From JAEZBP01 sp963832725 (GTDB taxonomy: Bacteria; Myxococcota_A; Polyangia; Polyangiales; Sandaracinaceae), in the NCBI GenBank assembly GCA_963832725.1, contig CAWHVG010000001.1, positions 310,001 to 374,000 on the forward strand: a stretch of 64,000 nucleotides of DNA. The letters run 5' to 3'. Both the position numbers and the translations under genes were made by a program. The notes under the pieces are model-generated. The model was not told where the DNA came from. It ran no database searches and saw only the letters and a program-made list of their open reading frames with translations. This document shows, one piece after another, positions 45,024-57,709 of this stretch; within the stretch, counting starts at the first letter, position 1; each line of letters starts with the position of its first letter.

Positions 45024-47423
45024 TCAGCGCAGGTAGACGACGGTGATGCGCTCGCCACCCTCTTCGAGGGTCCCCGGCCGGCTCCGCGCCACGTACTGAC
45101 CGACGTGCACGAGGTGCTCGCGAATCGCGTCGCGGAGCGCGCCGGTCCCCACGCCGTGGAGCACGTACGCGACCGGCTCGGCGTTGCCGAACATCCGATC
45201 GAGGAAGCTCTCGGTCATCGCCAGCGCGTCGTCGACGCGCATTCCTCGCACGTCGACGGTGTTGCGCTCGCTCGGCACCGGCTCCGGGCGCGGCCGCGCG
45301 GGCTCTTCCTGCGCGCCGGACTTCGCCGCGGACGCCGTTCTCGAACGCTCGGGCGCCCCGGGAGAGCGGAGCTCCTCGACCTTCACCCAGAGCTTCACCG
45401 GGCCGGACGCGACCCGGACGCGGCCCTTGCTGGGACCCTCCACCACGTCGACCTCGGTGCGCAGTCGCGGCACGTAGTAGCGCTGTCCGACCCTCACGCT
45501 GGCTTCGTCGGGCGACGGGCCGGCCGGCTCCGGGGCCGGCGGCGCCTCGACCCTCGGCTCCACCGCGGCGCCGACCCGGTCGAGCTGCTCCCGGATGCGC
45601 GCGAGCGCGGCCTCGTCGTGACGCTGCTGCCGCCGGAGCTGCCGCCGCGCGTCCTTGAGCTCCGCCCGCGCATCGCGCAGCCCAGCGAGCAGCACCTCGG
45701 CCTCCCCCGAGACCTTCTTCTCGTCCCGGCGCCTGGCGGCCTCGAGCTCCCGCTCCACGCGCTCGCGCGTCGCCCGCACCTCCTGGCGCTCCGCGCGGAC
45801 CTCTTCGCGCTCGCGTGCGAGGGCCTCGTACTGCGCCTCGAGCCGCCCGACCAGCGTGTCGAAGGTACGGCTCGCTTGCGGCAGCATCGTGCGCGCAGCC
45901 TCCACCACCGGCCCCGGCATCCCGAAGCGCGCCGCGACCGCGAGCGCGCTCGAAGCGCCGGGCACGTCCTGTCGCACGCGGAAGGTCGGCTCCATGTGCT
46001 CCACGTCGAAGCCCACCGACGCGTTGCGGAGGCGCGCGTCGTCGATCGCCAGCGCCTTGAGCCGCTCGTAGTGGGTGGTCACCGCGACGGCCGCACCCCG
46101 CGCCGCGAGCTCACCCACAATCGCACACGCGAGCGCCGCGCCTTCCTCCGGGTCGGTGCCGGTCGCGACCTCGTCGAGGAGCACCATCGCGTCCGGCCCG
46201 GACTCCTCGATCACCCGCGCCAGATTCGTGACGTGCGCGGAGAACGTGGAGAGGTTCTTCTCGATCGACTGCTCGTCGCCCACGTCGGAGAGGACCGGCG
46301 TGAAGAACCCGGCCTCGCTCCCCTCCCCGGCCGGCACCGGCAGCCCGGTCCGAACCATCAGCGCCGCGAGACCGAGCACCTTGAGCGAGACCGTCTTTCC
46401 GCCCGCGTTGGGGCCGGAGAGCACCAAGCAGCGTCCCGACTCGAGCTCGAAATCGTTCGGGACCACGTCCACGCCTTCCAGAACGAGGAGCGGGTGGCGC
46501 GCGTCGAGGAGCCGCATCCGCGGCGCGCGCGAGAGCTCGGGGATGGTGCCCCGCAAGTCCCGGGTCAGCCGAGCGGCGGCGTTGCGCAGGTCCGCGCGGT
46601 CGAGCGCGTCCACCGCCGCCCGCACCACCGCGAGCCGCTCGCCGACCTGCCCGCTGAGGATGCCGAGGATGCGGGCGACCTCCCGCTCGAGCTCGCCCTG
46701 AGCCATCTTGAGCCGATTGCCCTGCGTGACGATCGCCCGCGGCTCGACGAAGACGGTGGCGCCGCTGCCGCTCGTGCCGTGGACGATGCCGGGGATCTTC
46801 TCGTGCGCGTCGGTGCGGATCGGCAGCACGTAGCGGCCCTCGCGCAGCGTGTGCCAGCGATCCTGCACGACGTCGGCGTGCTCGAGGAGCATCGACTCGA
46901 GGCGCGAGACGATCCGCCCGCGCAGGTTGGCCACCTCGGTCCGCAGGCGGCCGAGCTCGGGGCTGGCGCCGTCGCTCAGCGTCCCGTCGGGCTCGATGGC
47001 GCGCTCGAGCTCGTCCGCGAGATGGTCGAGCGTCGGATCGGTGCTGCACGATTCGTGGAGCGCGGGCACCTCGGCCCGCCGCCGCGCCAGGAACTTGCGG
47101 AGCACCCGCGCCGCGCCCAGCGTCGACGCGATCGCGCGCAGGGCCGGGCCGTCGAGCGCGCCATGTCGCTCCAGGCGGTCGAGCGAGAAGCGCACGTCGC
47201 GGATCCCGTCCAGCGGGAGCGGATCGTCAGCGGCGTCGAGGGCGAGCGCTTCCGCGGCCTCGGAGAGCGCCACCCGGGCCTCCTCGTAGGTCTCGGCCGG
47301 CGGCAGCTCGTCCAGTCGCTCGCGGAGAGGCCCCCTGCAGCGCTCCGCCACCGCGGCCACGACGCGCGCCCACTCCAGGTCCGCCAGGGTCTTGTCGAGA
47401 CCCACCCGCTCCAGCTCGTTCAT
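45024..47423 (-). CDS. mutS2: endonuclease MutS2
   Basis: 799 residues, the usual length. The ABC-type ATPase has Walker A LSGPNAGGKTVSLKVLGL and Walker B MVLLDEVATGTDPEEGAAL. A coiled-coil segment (about residues 520-620, Arg/Glu-rich) and a C-terminal Smr nuclease domain (VDVRGMRVDDALAMTESFLD, HGVGTGAL) follow. MutS2 suppresses recombination and, in some bacteria, acts on stalled or collided ribosomes. No mutS partner lies here, but mutL is 9 kb away. A small membrane protein gene ends 6 bp upstream. Confidence 0.95.
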   Translation of the reverse strand: MNELERVGLDKTLADLEWARVVAAVAERCRGPLRERLDELPPAETYEEARVALSEAAEALALDAADDPLPLDGIRDVRFSLDRLERHGALDGPALRAIASTLGAARVLRKFLARRRAEVPALHESCSTDPTLDHLADELERAIEPDGTLSDGASPELGRLRTEVANLRGRIVSRLESMLLEHADVVQDRWHTLREGRYVLPIRTDAHEKIPGIVHGTSGSGATVFVEPRAIVTQGNRLKMAQGELEREVARILGILSGQVGERLAVVRAAVDALDRADLRNAAARLTRDLRGTIPELSRAPRMRLLDARHPLLVLEGVDVVPNDFELESGRCLVLSGPNAGGKTVSLKVLGLAALMVRTGLPVPAGEGSEAGFFTPVLSDVGDEQSIEKNLSTFSAHVTNLARVIEESGPDAMVLLDEVATGTDPEEGAALACAIVGELAARGAAVAVTTHYERLKALAIDDARLRNASVGFDVEHMEPTFRVRQDVPGASSALAVAARFGMPGPVVEAARTMLPQASRTFDTLVGRLEAQYEALAREREEVRAERQEVRATRERVERELEAARRRDEKKVSGEAEVLLAGLRDARAELKDARRQLRRQQRHDEAALARIREQLDRVGAAVEPRVEAPPAPEPAGPSPDEASVRVGQRYYVPRLRTEVDVVEGPSKGRVRVASGPVKLWVKVEELRSPGAPERSRTASAAKSGAQEEPARPRPEPVPSERNTVDVRGMRVDDALAMTESFLDRMFGNAEPVAYVLHGVGTGALRDAIREHLVHVGQYVARSRPGTLEEGGERITVVYLR

Positions 47424-47429
47424 GCGGGA

Positions 47430-47612
47430 TCAGGCCGCGTCGTCGTCGTCCGGACCGCGGGTGAGTGCCGTCACCCGAATGCGGGGCGCGGGCTGTCGGC
47501 GGCGCTGCAGCCGGGCCACCCCATAGAGCAGGAGCGTCGAGCCGAGGAGCAGGAACGAGATCGTCCCGCATCCGAGCAGCGTGTAGACGTAACCGACCCA
47601 ACTGCCAACCAC
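47430..47612 (-). CDS. small single-pass membrane protein
   Basis: 60 residues, GTG at 47612. One hydrophobic helix (YTLLGCGTISFLLLGSTLLLYGVA) is followed by a basic stretch (RLQRRRQPAPRIR) and an acidic tail DDDDAA. It lies directly before mutS2, so the two are probably co-transcribed. Function unknown; the short length keeps confidence moderate. Confidence 0.55.
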   Translation of the reverse strand: MVGSWVGYVYTLLGCGTISFLLLGSTLLLYGVARLQRRRQPAPRIRVTALTRGPDDDDAA

Positions 47613-47689
47613 GCGGGAACTCTTGCACGCCCTTCGCCGGCGCGCATGCCCACCTCGGCGGCGTCGAGCGGCTCTGGTATCCTCGCCGT

Positions 47690-50600
47690 GTGGGCTCCAC
47701 TCGCTTCCGCCTTGCCCTCGCCTGCTTCGTCGTATCGCTCGCCGGCTGCACGCCGCCCGAGCGAGCCGTTCTCATCGACGTGCACTCGCAGGGCGACCTC
47801 GACGATCTGACGATCACCGTCATCTCCACGGACAGCGCGCGAACCTGGCAGGAGCCGACGCGGACAATCGGACGCACCGCGGACGACATCGACGCCGACC
47901 CCATTCGTGTCGCCGTCGTCCTGGGCGCCGCCGACACGGTCATGGTGCACCTGGACGGGCACCTCCACGTCGACGGCGGAGGCGACAGCCACTTCGTGGC
48001 GACCCGTTGCTACACGGTCGACGGCGTGACCCACGACAGCGTGCTGCTCTTCGGGCCGCTGGCCGACATCGACGTCGACGGTGACGGTTGGCCGCCCGAC
48101 GACTCCGCAATCTGCCGCGAGCCCGGCCCGGATGGTCGGAGCGCAGTCTCCTGCGACGCGGATCCCTACGTGTGCCCGAGCGGCTCGGCGTCCGATTGCA
48201 ACGACCTGGACGCGAGCATCTACCCCGGCGCGCCGACCATCTGCATGGACGGTATCGACCAGAATTGCGACGGGATGGACGAGCCCTGCGCCAATCAGGA
48301 CGGCGACGAAGTCGACGCCTGCCCGGCTCATCCGACCGGCCCCTGCGACTGCAACGACAGCGTCCCCAGCATCAACCCCCGCGCCACCGACATCTGCAAC
48401 GACGGCATCGACCAGGACTGCGACGGGATGGACGCGTGCTGCGACGCCGACATGGACGGGGTCCCGGCCTGCGCCAACGGGCTCCCCGACTGCAACGACG
48501 ACGATCCCACCATTCCCGGCCCCGAGGTCTGCGACGGGATCGACAACAACTGCAACGGCGCCGTGGACGAGCTCGACGAGTGCCGCGGCCCCGACCTGGA
48601 CGGGGACGGCGTGGCCGCCTGCGGGCGCGAGATGCCGGGCGACCCGTGCGACTGCGACGACTGCGATCCCTCCGTCCACCCGGGCGCGAACGAGCTCTGC
48701 GGCCCGCGCCCCGACCCGACGATGCCGGGCAACGGGATCGACGACAACTGCGACACGACGGTCGACGAGGGGTGCCGGCCCGACGATCACGACGGCGACG
48801 GGGTCGAAGCGGCGCGCGACTGCAACGACGACGATCCTCTCTTCTTCCCGCCCCACGACGGCATCACGCCGATCGAGAACTGCAAGGACGGGCCGCTGGC
48901 CAACGACTGCATTCCGACCGACGCGGCCACCAACTGCAATGGGGACACCGACGACGACGGGTGGCTCGAGCCCGCAGAGTGCGAGAACAACCCGGACATC
49001 CGGCCCGACGCCACGGAGACCTGCAACGACGTCGACGACGACTGCGACGGGCTCGTCGACGAAGGGCTCTCGAACGGCACGACCGGCTGCGTCGGCGGCA
49101 CGTCGCTCGACTTCCAGACCGACCTGACCAACTGCGGCGGCTGCCGTGTGGTGTGCGACTCGATGACCTCCGACGTCTGCCAGGCCGGCGTCTGCGGGTG
49201 CATGGGCCAGTTGGACGGCGCGGAGTGCGCGAGCGGTGACACCTGCTGCTCGGGAACGGGCTGCAAGAACCTGCAGAACGACACCGCGAACTGTGGCGTG
49301 TGCGGCCACGCCTGCGGCGCTGGCGAGGACTGCGTGGGCGGCCTCTGCACCTGCGGATCGGTGACGGCGGCGATGGGCATGGAGGCCTGCCCCGACACCG
49401 CCGGCGGCAGCGTGGAAGCGAACCAGTGCTGCAACGACGCATGCACCGACGTGACCATGGACGACGGCAACTGCGGCCAGTGCGGGTTGAGCTGCGGCCA
49501 GCACTCCAGCTGTCAGGATCGCCTCTGCGCCTGCGACGCACCGGGCGGCGGCGCAGAGTGGAGGGACTGCAACGGCGACCTGCCCTCGCTGGGCAACGAC
49601 GGATGCGAGATCGACGTCCTGGGAGACGATCTCTCCCACTGCGGCTCGTGCACGACCGTCTGCCAGAACGGGAACGCGTCGTGGGTGTGCAGCAGCGGCT
49701 CGTGCGTTCCCACGTGCTCCTCCGGGTACGGCAACTGCGATGGGAGCGACGCGAACGGCTGCGAGCGGTCCTTGAACTCCCTGACCAACTGCGGATCCTG
49801 CGGCACGACCTGCTCGCGGAGCCACGCGACGGCGACCTGCGCGACTCGGTCCTGCGCCATCCAGTCCTGCAACGGCGGCTACGACGACTGCAACGGCAAC
49901 GACGCGGACGGTTGCGAGACCTCCCTCCACACCACCTCCGACTGCGGCTCCTGCGGGTCCTCCTGCAACCTCGCCCACGCCACCCCCACCTGCCCCACCG
50001 GCAGCTGCAGGGTCGCCTCTTGCGCCGGCGGCTACGGCGACTGCAACGGCAGCGCTTCGGACGGTTGCGAGACCTCCCTTCGCACCAACTCCAACTGCGG
50101 CTCCTGCGGCTCCCCCTGCAACCTCGCGCACGCCGGCGCCTCCTGCGCCTCGGGCGCCTGCGGCATCACCAGCTGCAGCAGCGGCTACGACGACTGCAAC
50201 GGCACCGCCTCGGATGGTTGCGAGACCTCCCTGCACACCACCTCCGACTGCGGCTCCTGCGGATCCTCCTGCACCGTCGCCAACGGAACCCCCTCCTGCT
50301 CCAGCGGCACCTGCGCCGTCAGCACCTGCACCAGCGGCTTCGGCGACTGCAACGGCAGCGCCTCCGACGGAATGCGAGACCGCCCTGAACACCACCTCCG
50401 ACTGCGGCTCGTGCGGAGCGCCCTGTACCGTCGCCCACGGAAACGGCACCTGCTCCACCGGCTCCTGCGCCGTCAGCACCTGCACCAGCGGCTTCGGCGA
50501 TTGCAACGGCAGCGCCTCCGACGGATGCGAGACCGCCCTGAACACCACCTCGAGCTGCGGCTCCTGCGGAACGTCCTGCAACCTCGCCCACGCGACCGCC

Positions 50601-50990
50601 GCGTGCTCGTCGGGCATGTGCGCCATCGCCTCGTGCGACACCGGCTACGCCGATTGCAACTCGAACCCGAGCGACGGCTGCGAGACGAACACCGACACCG
50701 ACACCGGCCACTGCGGAGGGTGCGGCACGAGCTGCAACACCGGCGATGGCTGCTGCGGCGGCGCGTGTACGGCCCTCGACACGACCAGCGACTGCGGCGG
50801 CTGTGGCGTGAGCTGCGGCACCAACGAGAGCTGCACCGGCGCGGGCGAATGCCGTTGCGGCAACGGCGGGAGTGATCCGACCGGAACGGCCGGCGGTGGT
50901 CCCGTCTGCACCACGCCGAACCCGTACTGCTGCGATACGATGAGTGGCGGCATGGACAATCACTGCGCCTCGTCGTCGAGCAGCTGTTGA
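47690..50990 (+). CDS. giant MopE-like Cys-rich lipoprotein (one-base frameshift)
   Basis: Reads as 1,099 residues after removing one A at GGAATGC 50369-50374; a near-identical repeat at 50521 has GGATGC. GTG start at 47690. The signal ends in VVSLAGCTPP. Residues 130-460 contain five MopE-type motifs (CMDGIDQNCDGMDE, CDGIDNNCNGAVDE and related). The middle has Cys-rich modules of the GCVGG..NCGGC kind, and the C-terminal third has seven units of the type DGCETSLHTTSDCGSCGSSC. The disulfide-bonded rod is probably at the cell surface. The acidic motifs suggest calcium or copper binding. Confidence 0.78.
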
Positions 50991-51051
50991 GGCCCGCGAG
51001 GGCGCACCCTCGGTTGCGCCCGTGGTCGTGACGTAGTAGCCCGCATCGGGC

Positions 51052-52323
51052 GTGCACGAATTCGGCAGTTCCGTCCCACTGTGGGCCGTGATCCCCTTTG
51101 CCGTGATGCTCTCGGGGATCGCCCTCCTCCCGGTGGTCGCGCATCGCTGGTGGGAGCACAATCGCAATAGAGCGATCTTCACCGCGGTCGTCGCGACGCC
51201 GATGGCGATCTACCTGCTCGCCGTCTTCCCCGAGGGGCTCGTGCACAGCGCCACGGAGTACGCCTCCTTCATCGCGCTGCTCGGCTCGCTCTACATCATC
51301 GCGGGCGGGATCCACCTCTCGGGCGATCTGCGCGCGACGCCCGCGGTGAACGTGGGGATCCTCGCGCTCGGCGCCGTGCTCGCGAACCTGATCGGCACGA
51401 CCGGCGCGAGCATGCTCCTCGTGCGGACGCTCCTGCGCACCAACGCGCAGCGCAAACACGTCTCGCACATCCCCTTCTTCTTCATCCTGATCGTCTCGAA
51501 CTGCGGCGGGCTGCTGACGCCGATGGGCGACCCTCCGCTCTTCTTGGGCTACCTGCGGGGCGTCCCCTTCGACTGGACCTTCCGGCTCTGGCCCTTCTGG
51601 ATCGGGGCGATGGCGTATCTGCTGACGTTCTTCTACGTCGCCGATCGACGCGCCTACGCGAGCGAGCGGGCGCGTGACATCGCGCGTGACGAGACGAAGC
51701 GGATCCCGCTCAGCGTCCAGGGCGTGCTCAACGCGCCGCTCCTCTTGGGCGTCATCGGGGCGATCTTCCTGCCGACGCCCTGGCGCGAGCTCACGATGGC
51801 GGGGCTGAGCATCGTCTCGGTGGTGCTGGGCCCGCGCCCGGCGAGGAGCGCCAACGGCTTCACCTTCGGCCCGATCCTCGAGGTGGCAATCCTCTTCTCA
51901 GGCATCTTCGTGACCATGGTCCCGGCGCTCGCCCTGCTCGAGGTGCACGGTGGCGACATCGGGCTGACCCACCCCTGGCACTACTTCGTCGTCACGGGCG
52001 GCCTCTCCTCGGTGCTGGACAACGCGCCGACCTACCTAACGTTCCTGTCCGCGGCGATGAGCCTCGACACGCACGGCCACGCCATGTTGGCGCTCTCCGA
52101 CGGCTCCATCTCGGAGGTCTTCCTCACCGCGATCAGCGTGGGCGCCGTCTTCATGGGCGGGAACACGTACATCGGCAACGGGCCGAACTTCATGGTGAAG
52201 GCCATCGCCGAGGAGGTCGGCTACTCGATGCCCTCGTTCTTCGCGTTCGCGCTCCGCGCCGTGGCGACCCTGACGCCAATCTACGTCGTCGTGATCGGCT
52301 ACCTGCTCATCGCCACGCCCTGA
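51052..52323 (+). CDS. NhaD/ArsB-type sodium:proton antiporter or ion transporter
   Basis: 423 residues, GTG start. Twelve or so hydrophobic helices. IT-superfamily signatures are present: GTTGASMLLVRTLLRTN, SNCGGLLTPMGDPPLFLGYL, and the second-half counterpart SSVLDNAPTYLTFL and FMGGNTYIGNGPNFMVKA. Closest in outline to NhaD-type sodium:proton antiporters, but citrate and arsenite transporters share the fold. It stands alone between the giant lipoprotein and a kinase. Confidence 0.85.
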   Translation: MHEFGSSVPLWAVIPFAVMLSGIALLPVVAHRWWEHNRNRAIFTAVVATPMAIYLLAVFPEGLVHSATEYASFIALLGSLYIIAGGIHLSGDLRATPAVNVGILALGAVLANLIGTTGASMLLVRTLLRTNAQRKHVSHIPFFFILIVSNCGGLLTPMGDPPLFLGYLRGVPFDWTFRLWPFWIGAMAYLLTFFYVADRRAYASERARDIARDETKRIPLSVQGVLNAPLLLGVIGAIFLPTPWRELTMAGLSIVSVVLGPRPARSANGFTFGPILEVAILFSGIFVTMVPALALLEVHGGDIGLTHPWHYFVVTGGLSSVLDNAPTYLTFLSAAMSLDTHGHAMLALSDGSISEVFLTAISVGAVFMGGNTYIGNGPNFMVKAIAEEVGYSMPSFFAFALRAVATLTPIYVVVIGYLLIATP

Positions 52324-52481
52324 CGAAGGCAATCCGTTGGCGCCACACGCGATGGCGCCGACGAGAGCGAGAGCCGGGCGAGAGCGCCCGCCCAGAACGA
52401 GCACGGTCTCCGAATCGGACCGAGCTCGCCGACCGACTGCGGCGCGTCATGGTCGCCGCCGCGACGCGTACCTGTCCCGGC

Positions 52482-54143
<1,662 letters not shown>

Positions 54144-54425
54144 GGGTTCGCGGTGGTGGGAGCGCTGGCGGGCGCGAAAGCGAAGAACGAAAGCATCGAG
54201 CTCGTGAAGTGGGGCACCCGGAGTCCTCCCTCGGGGATGAGACCCTGGTCTCGGCCCGAAGGTTGGGGGATCGTACCGGGCGGCGACCCACGCCCGCAAG
54301 CGTACCGAGCGCTCTCCATCGCGCCGACGGTCACTCCTCAATCCGACACTTTCCCCTGTCACCTCGCACAGTTGAGAGGTGGAGGCGCGCTCGACGCGGG
54401 GCGCGCCGGGTGATAACGCTCGATC

Positions 54426-56237
54426 GTGCAGCCGCGCATCCGCATCCTGGACGATGCGCTCGCCGATCAGATCGCCGCCGGCGAGGTCGTGGAGCGGCCC
54501 GCGAGCGTCGTGAAGGAGCTGGTCGAGAACGCCATCGACGCCGGCGCGCGCACCATCCGTGTCGAGATCGAGCGGGGCGGCACCCAGGACATCCGGGTCA
54601 CCGACGACGGCGAAGGCATGAGCCCCGCCGACGCCGAGCTGGCCGTGCGCCGGCACGCCACGAGCAAGATCGCGCGCCTCGAGGATCTCGCCGCGATCGA
54701 CACGCTGGGCTTCCGCGGCGAGGCGCTCCCCTCGATCGCCTCGGTGAGCCGTTTCGAGCTGACGACCCGCCCGCGCGACGCCGTCGCCGGCACCCGGGTG
54801 TCCATCGAGGGCGGCGCGGCAGCGGAGGTCCGCGAGGTCGGCTGCGCGCCGGGCACCACCGTCCGCGTCCACGATCTCTTCTTCAACGTGCCCGCGCGGC
54901 GGAAGTTCCTGAAGTCGATCGGCACCGAGAGCGCGCACGTGGCGGAGGTCTGCCGGCGCGCCGCCCTCGCGCACGCGGATCTGCGGCTGACCTTGCTCCG
55001 CGACGGCCGGCGCGGGCTCGAGGTGCTGCCGACCGACGATCCGGCCAAGCGCGCGGCGATGGTCTTCGGCGACACGCGCCTGAGCGGTCTGGAGGGAGAG
55101 CGCGGCGGCGTACGTGTGCGAGCCATGCTCGGCGCCCCCGAGAAAGCCCGCGCCGGCGCGGGAAGCCTCTGTCTCTTCGTCAACCGGCGCCCGGTCAAGG
55201 ACCGCGCCCTCGCCCGCTCCGTCTCGTTCGCCTACGGGAGCGTCTTGCCGCCGGGTCGCTATCCCGTCGGCGTCGTCTACGTCGAGGTCGATCCGACCGA
55301 GGTCGACGTCAACGTCCACCCGCAGAAGGCGGAGGTCCGCTTCGCTCGCGGGCGCGAGGTGCTCGACGCCATCACGCGGGTGTTGGCGCACGGCCTCGGG
55401 ACCAGCGCGTGGAGCGGGCCCGCCGCCCGCGGACCCTCGTACTGGCAGCAGCGCATCGAGCCGGTCGGTCAGAACGCGAGCGGCGCGAGCTCGAGCGAAG
55501 CGAGCACGCCCAGCGAGCCGGATCCGTGGGGCCTCGCGCCGGCCGGCGCGGCCGAAGGCCCGGGACCGAGCGTCCCCCTCGAGCCGCCGCGGCCCTATCC
55601 GAGCGGCCCGCCCGCCGTTCCCCTGGCGGAGGACCCGCCGCTGATCGACGAGCGCGGGTTCTTCGGCGCGCTGCGGGTGCTCGGCCAGGTCCGGCGGATG
55701 CTGATCGTCTGCGAAGGCCGGGACGGCCTCCACGTCATCGATCAGCACGCCGCCGACGAGCGCGTCCGCTTCGACCAGCTCCGCCGCAGCTACCGCGAGC
55801 GCAAGGTCAGCCTGCAGCGATTGCTCATGCCCGAGCGGGTGGAGCTGAGCGAAGAGGACGTCGCGCTGGCGGACGAGCACCGCGAGGCGCTCTTGGCCGT
55901 GGGCCTCGACGTCGCGCCCATCGGCGATCGCACCGTGGCGGTGCACGGCGTGCCGACGGTGGTCCGGCGCGCCTCGCCCGAGCGACTCCTGCGCGACGTG
56001 CTCGGCGAGCTCGAGCGCCAGGGCGAGCGGGCGTTCGGCGACGCCGTCGACATGGCGCTGGCCACGATGGCCTGCCACGGCGCGATCCGCGCTGGCGACA
56101 CGCTCTCGCCCGAAGAGTGTCGCGCCCTCTTGCGCGCCATGGACGCGGTCGGCGACTTCTCCGGCCACTGCCCGCACGGCCGCCCCGTCGTCTACTCGGT
56201 GCGGTTCGACGAGCTCGAGCGCCGCCTCGGCCGATGA
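54426..56237 (+). CDS. mutL: DNA mismatch repair protein MutL
   Basis: 603 residues, GTG start with GAGGTGGAGG upstream. The GHKL ATPase is intact: VVKELVENAIDAGA, DDGEGM, TLGFRGEALPSIASV, and FFNVPARRKFLK. The C-terminal domain has the endonuclease motif as DQHAADERVRFD, in which the last glutamate of DQHA-X2-E-X4-E is Asp, plus ACHGAIRA and CPHGRP. This is the nicking type of MutL found in bacteria without MutH. Its stop overlaps the miaA start (ATGA), the common mutL-miaA arrangement. Confidence 0.95.
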   Translation: MQPRIRILDDALADQIAAGEVVERPASVVKELVENAIDAGARTIRVEIERGGTQDIRVTDDGEGMSPADAELAVRRHATSKIARLEDLAAIDTLGFRGEALPSIASVSRFELTTRPRDAVAGTRVSIEGGAAAEVREVGCAPGTTVRVHDLFFNVPARRKFLKSIGTESAHVAEVCRRAALAHADLRLTLLRDGRRGLEVLPTDDPAKRAAMVFGDTRLSGLEGERGGVRVRAMLGAPEKARAGAGSLCLFVNRRPVKDRALARSVSFAYGSVLPPGRYPVGVVYVEVDPTEVDVNVHPQKAEVRFARGREVLDAITRVLAHGLGTSAWSGPAARGPSYWQQRIEPVGQNASGASSSEASTPSEPDPWGLAPAGAAEGPGPSVPLEPPRPYPSGPPAVPLAEDPPLIDERGFFGALRVLGQVRRMLIVCEGRDGLHVIDQHAADERVRFDQLRRSYRERKVSLQRLLMPERVELSEEDVALADEHREALLAVGLDVAPIGDRTVAVHGVPTVVRRASPERLLRDVLGELERQGERAFGDAVDMALATMACHGAIRAGDTLSPEECRALLRAMDAVGDFSGHCPHGRPVVYSVRFDELERRLGR

Positions 56238-57149
56238 CGCGTGTCGTGGTCGTCGGCGGGGTCACCGCCTCCGGCAAGACCGGCGCCGCGATCGCGTTGG
56301 CGCAGCGCTTCGACGGCGAGCTGATCGGCGCCGACAGCGTGCAGGTCTACCGCGGCTTCGACATCGGCTCGGCCAAACCGACCGCCGAACGAGCTCTCTG
56401 GCATCCCGCACCACCTGATCGACGTCGTCGACCCGGACGAGGAGATCGACGCGGCCCGTTTCGCGCGGCTGGCCGACGCCGCCATCGCCGACGTCGCCTC
56501 GCGCGGCAAGCTCCCAATCGTCGTCGGCGGCACGGGCCTCTGGATCCGGGCGCTGGTCCGCGGCCTGGTCGAGCTGCCCGAAGTCGATCCGGCGCTCCGC
56601 GCGCGCCTCGAGGCGGAGGCCGATCGGCTCGGCGCGCCGGCGCTCCACGATCGCTTGCGCGCCATCAATCCACGCGCCGCCGGCCGCATTCACCCGAACG
56701 ATCGCCTCCGCCTCGTCCGCGCGCTCGAGGTCTTCGAGCAGACCGGCCGCCCCCTCGGCGAGCTGCAGCACGAGCACGCGCTCGGCGGCCCGCGCCACGA
56801 CGCGCTATTCTTGGCGCTCGACCGCCCGCGAGACGCCCTCTACGAGGCCATCCGCTTGCGCATCCGAGCCATGCTGGAGGCGGGCTGGATCGACGAAGTC
56901 CGCGCCCTGCTGGCGCGCTTCGGCCCCGAGGTCCGCCCCATGCAGAGCGTCGGCTACCGCCAGGTCGCCGAGCACCTCCGGGAAGGCGTCTCGATCGAAG
57001 AGACCGAGCGCCTCATCTACAAGGCGACACGCACCTACACCCGCCGCCAGCGCACCTGGTTCCGCGGCGAGCCCGGCGACATCCACTGGACCACCGCCGA
57101 GGCCCTCCTCGACGAGCACGCGGGGGCGGTCGGGCGCTTCCTTCGCTGA
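56234..57149 (+). CDS. miaA: tRNA dimethylallyltransferase (one-base frameshift)
   Basis: Reads as 304 residues after removing the C at 56390; the repaired reading is PTAEELSGIPHHLIDVVDP. MiaA adds a dimethylallyl group to A37 of tRNAs that read codons beginning with U. Motifs: P-loop GGVTASGKTG, GADSVQVYRGFDIGSAKPT, VGGTGLWIRAL, and NDRLRLVRALEVFEQTGRP. It overlaps mutL by four bases. The insertion here is not at GATC, unlike most others in the window. Confidence 0.88.
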
Positions 57150-57236
57150 GCCGAGCCCCGTGTACGGAGGCTCACGCGAAAAGGACCGACGCAGAACGCC
57201 GGTCCCGTATGCGAGCTGGAAGCGAAATGGCAGCCG

Positions 57237-57626
57237 TCAGACGAAGACGCGCGCCGACTCCACCAGCAGGCGCGCGTTGTCGGCGGCGCCCGGCTCGTGA
57301 CCGGCCAGGACCGAGGCGTAGAAGAGCCAGCCCATCGCCACCGCGAAGATCAGCAAGAAGGGCACGTTGATGCCGAAGAGGAATCCGGCGGACTTGTCCT
57401 CGGCCCATTTCTGGATGCCCATGCCGACGAAGAGCCAGCCGCTCAGCGTGAGCGCGAACGTGATGGCGGCGAGCCCGGCGCCCCAGCCGAAGTCCAGCCC
57501 GGCGAGGTCGGCGAGGATCCACAGCACCAGCCCGGCCAGCCCATAGGTGAGCTCGAGCCCGGGCAGGACGGAGAAGAGGATCCCGAAGAAGCGGCGGTAC
57601 TGGAGAAGGTGGGTGGCGTCTTCCAT
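57237..57626 (-). CDS. small membrane protein of unknown function
   Basis: 129 residues from the ATG at 57626 (a TTG at 57635 is possible). Three or four hydrophobic helices (LAGLVLWILADLAGLDFGWG, ITFALTLSGWLFVGMGIQ, VPFLLIFAVAMGWLFYASVL). No family recognised. It is divergent from the next gene with 83 bp between and converges on miaA, with a weak inverted repeat (TGAGCC/GGCTCA) between the stops. Confidence 0.65.
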   Translation of the reverse strand: MEDATHLLQYRRFFGILFSVLPGLELTYGLAGLVLWILADLAGLDFGWGAGLAAITFALTLSGWLFVGMGIQKWAEDKSAGFLFGINVPFLLIFAVAMGWLFYASVLAGHEPGAADNARLLVESARVFV

Positions 57627-57709
57627 GGCGCGCAACTATGCCCTCTTCGCGAGCGCTCTGGCAAGAGGGTCGGCGCATCCTCGGCGCCGCTGCTACGCTT
57701 CCAGGGCCA

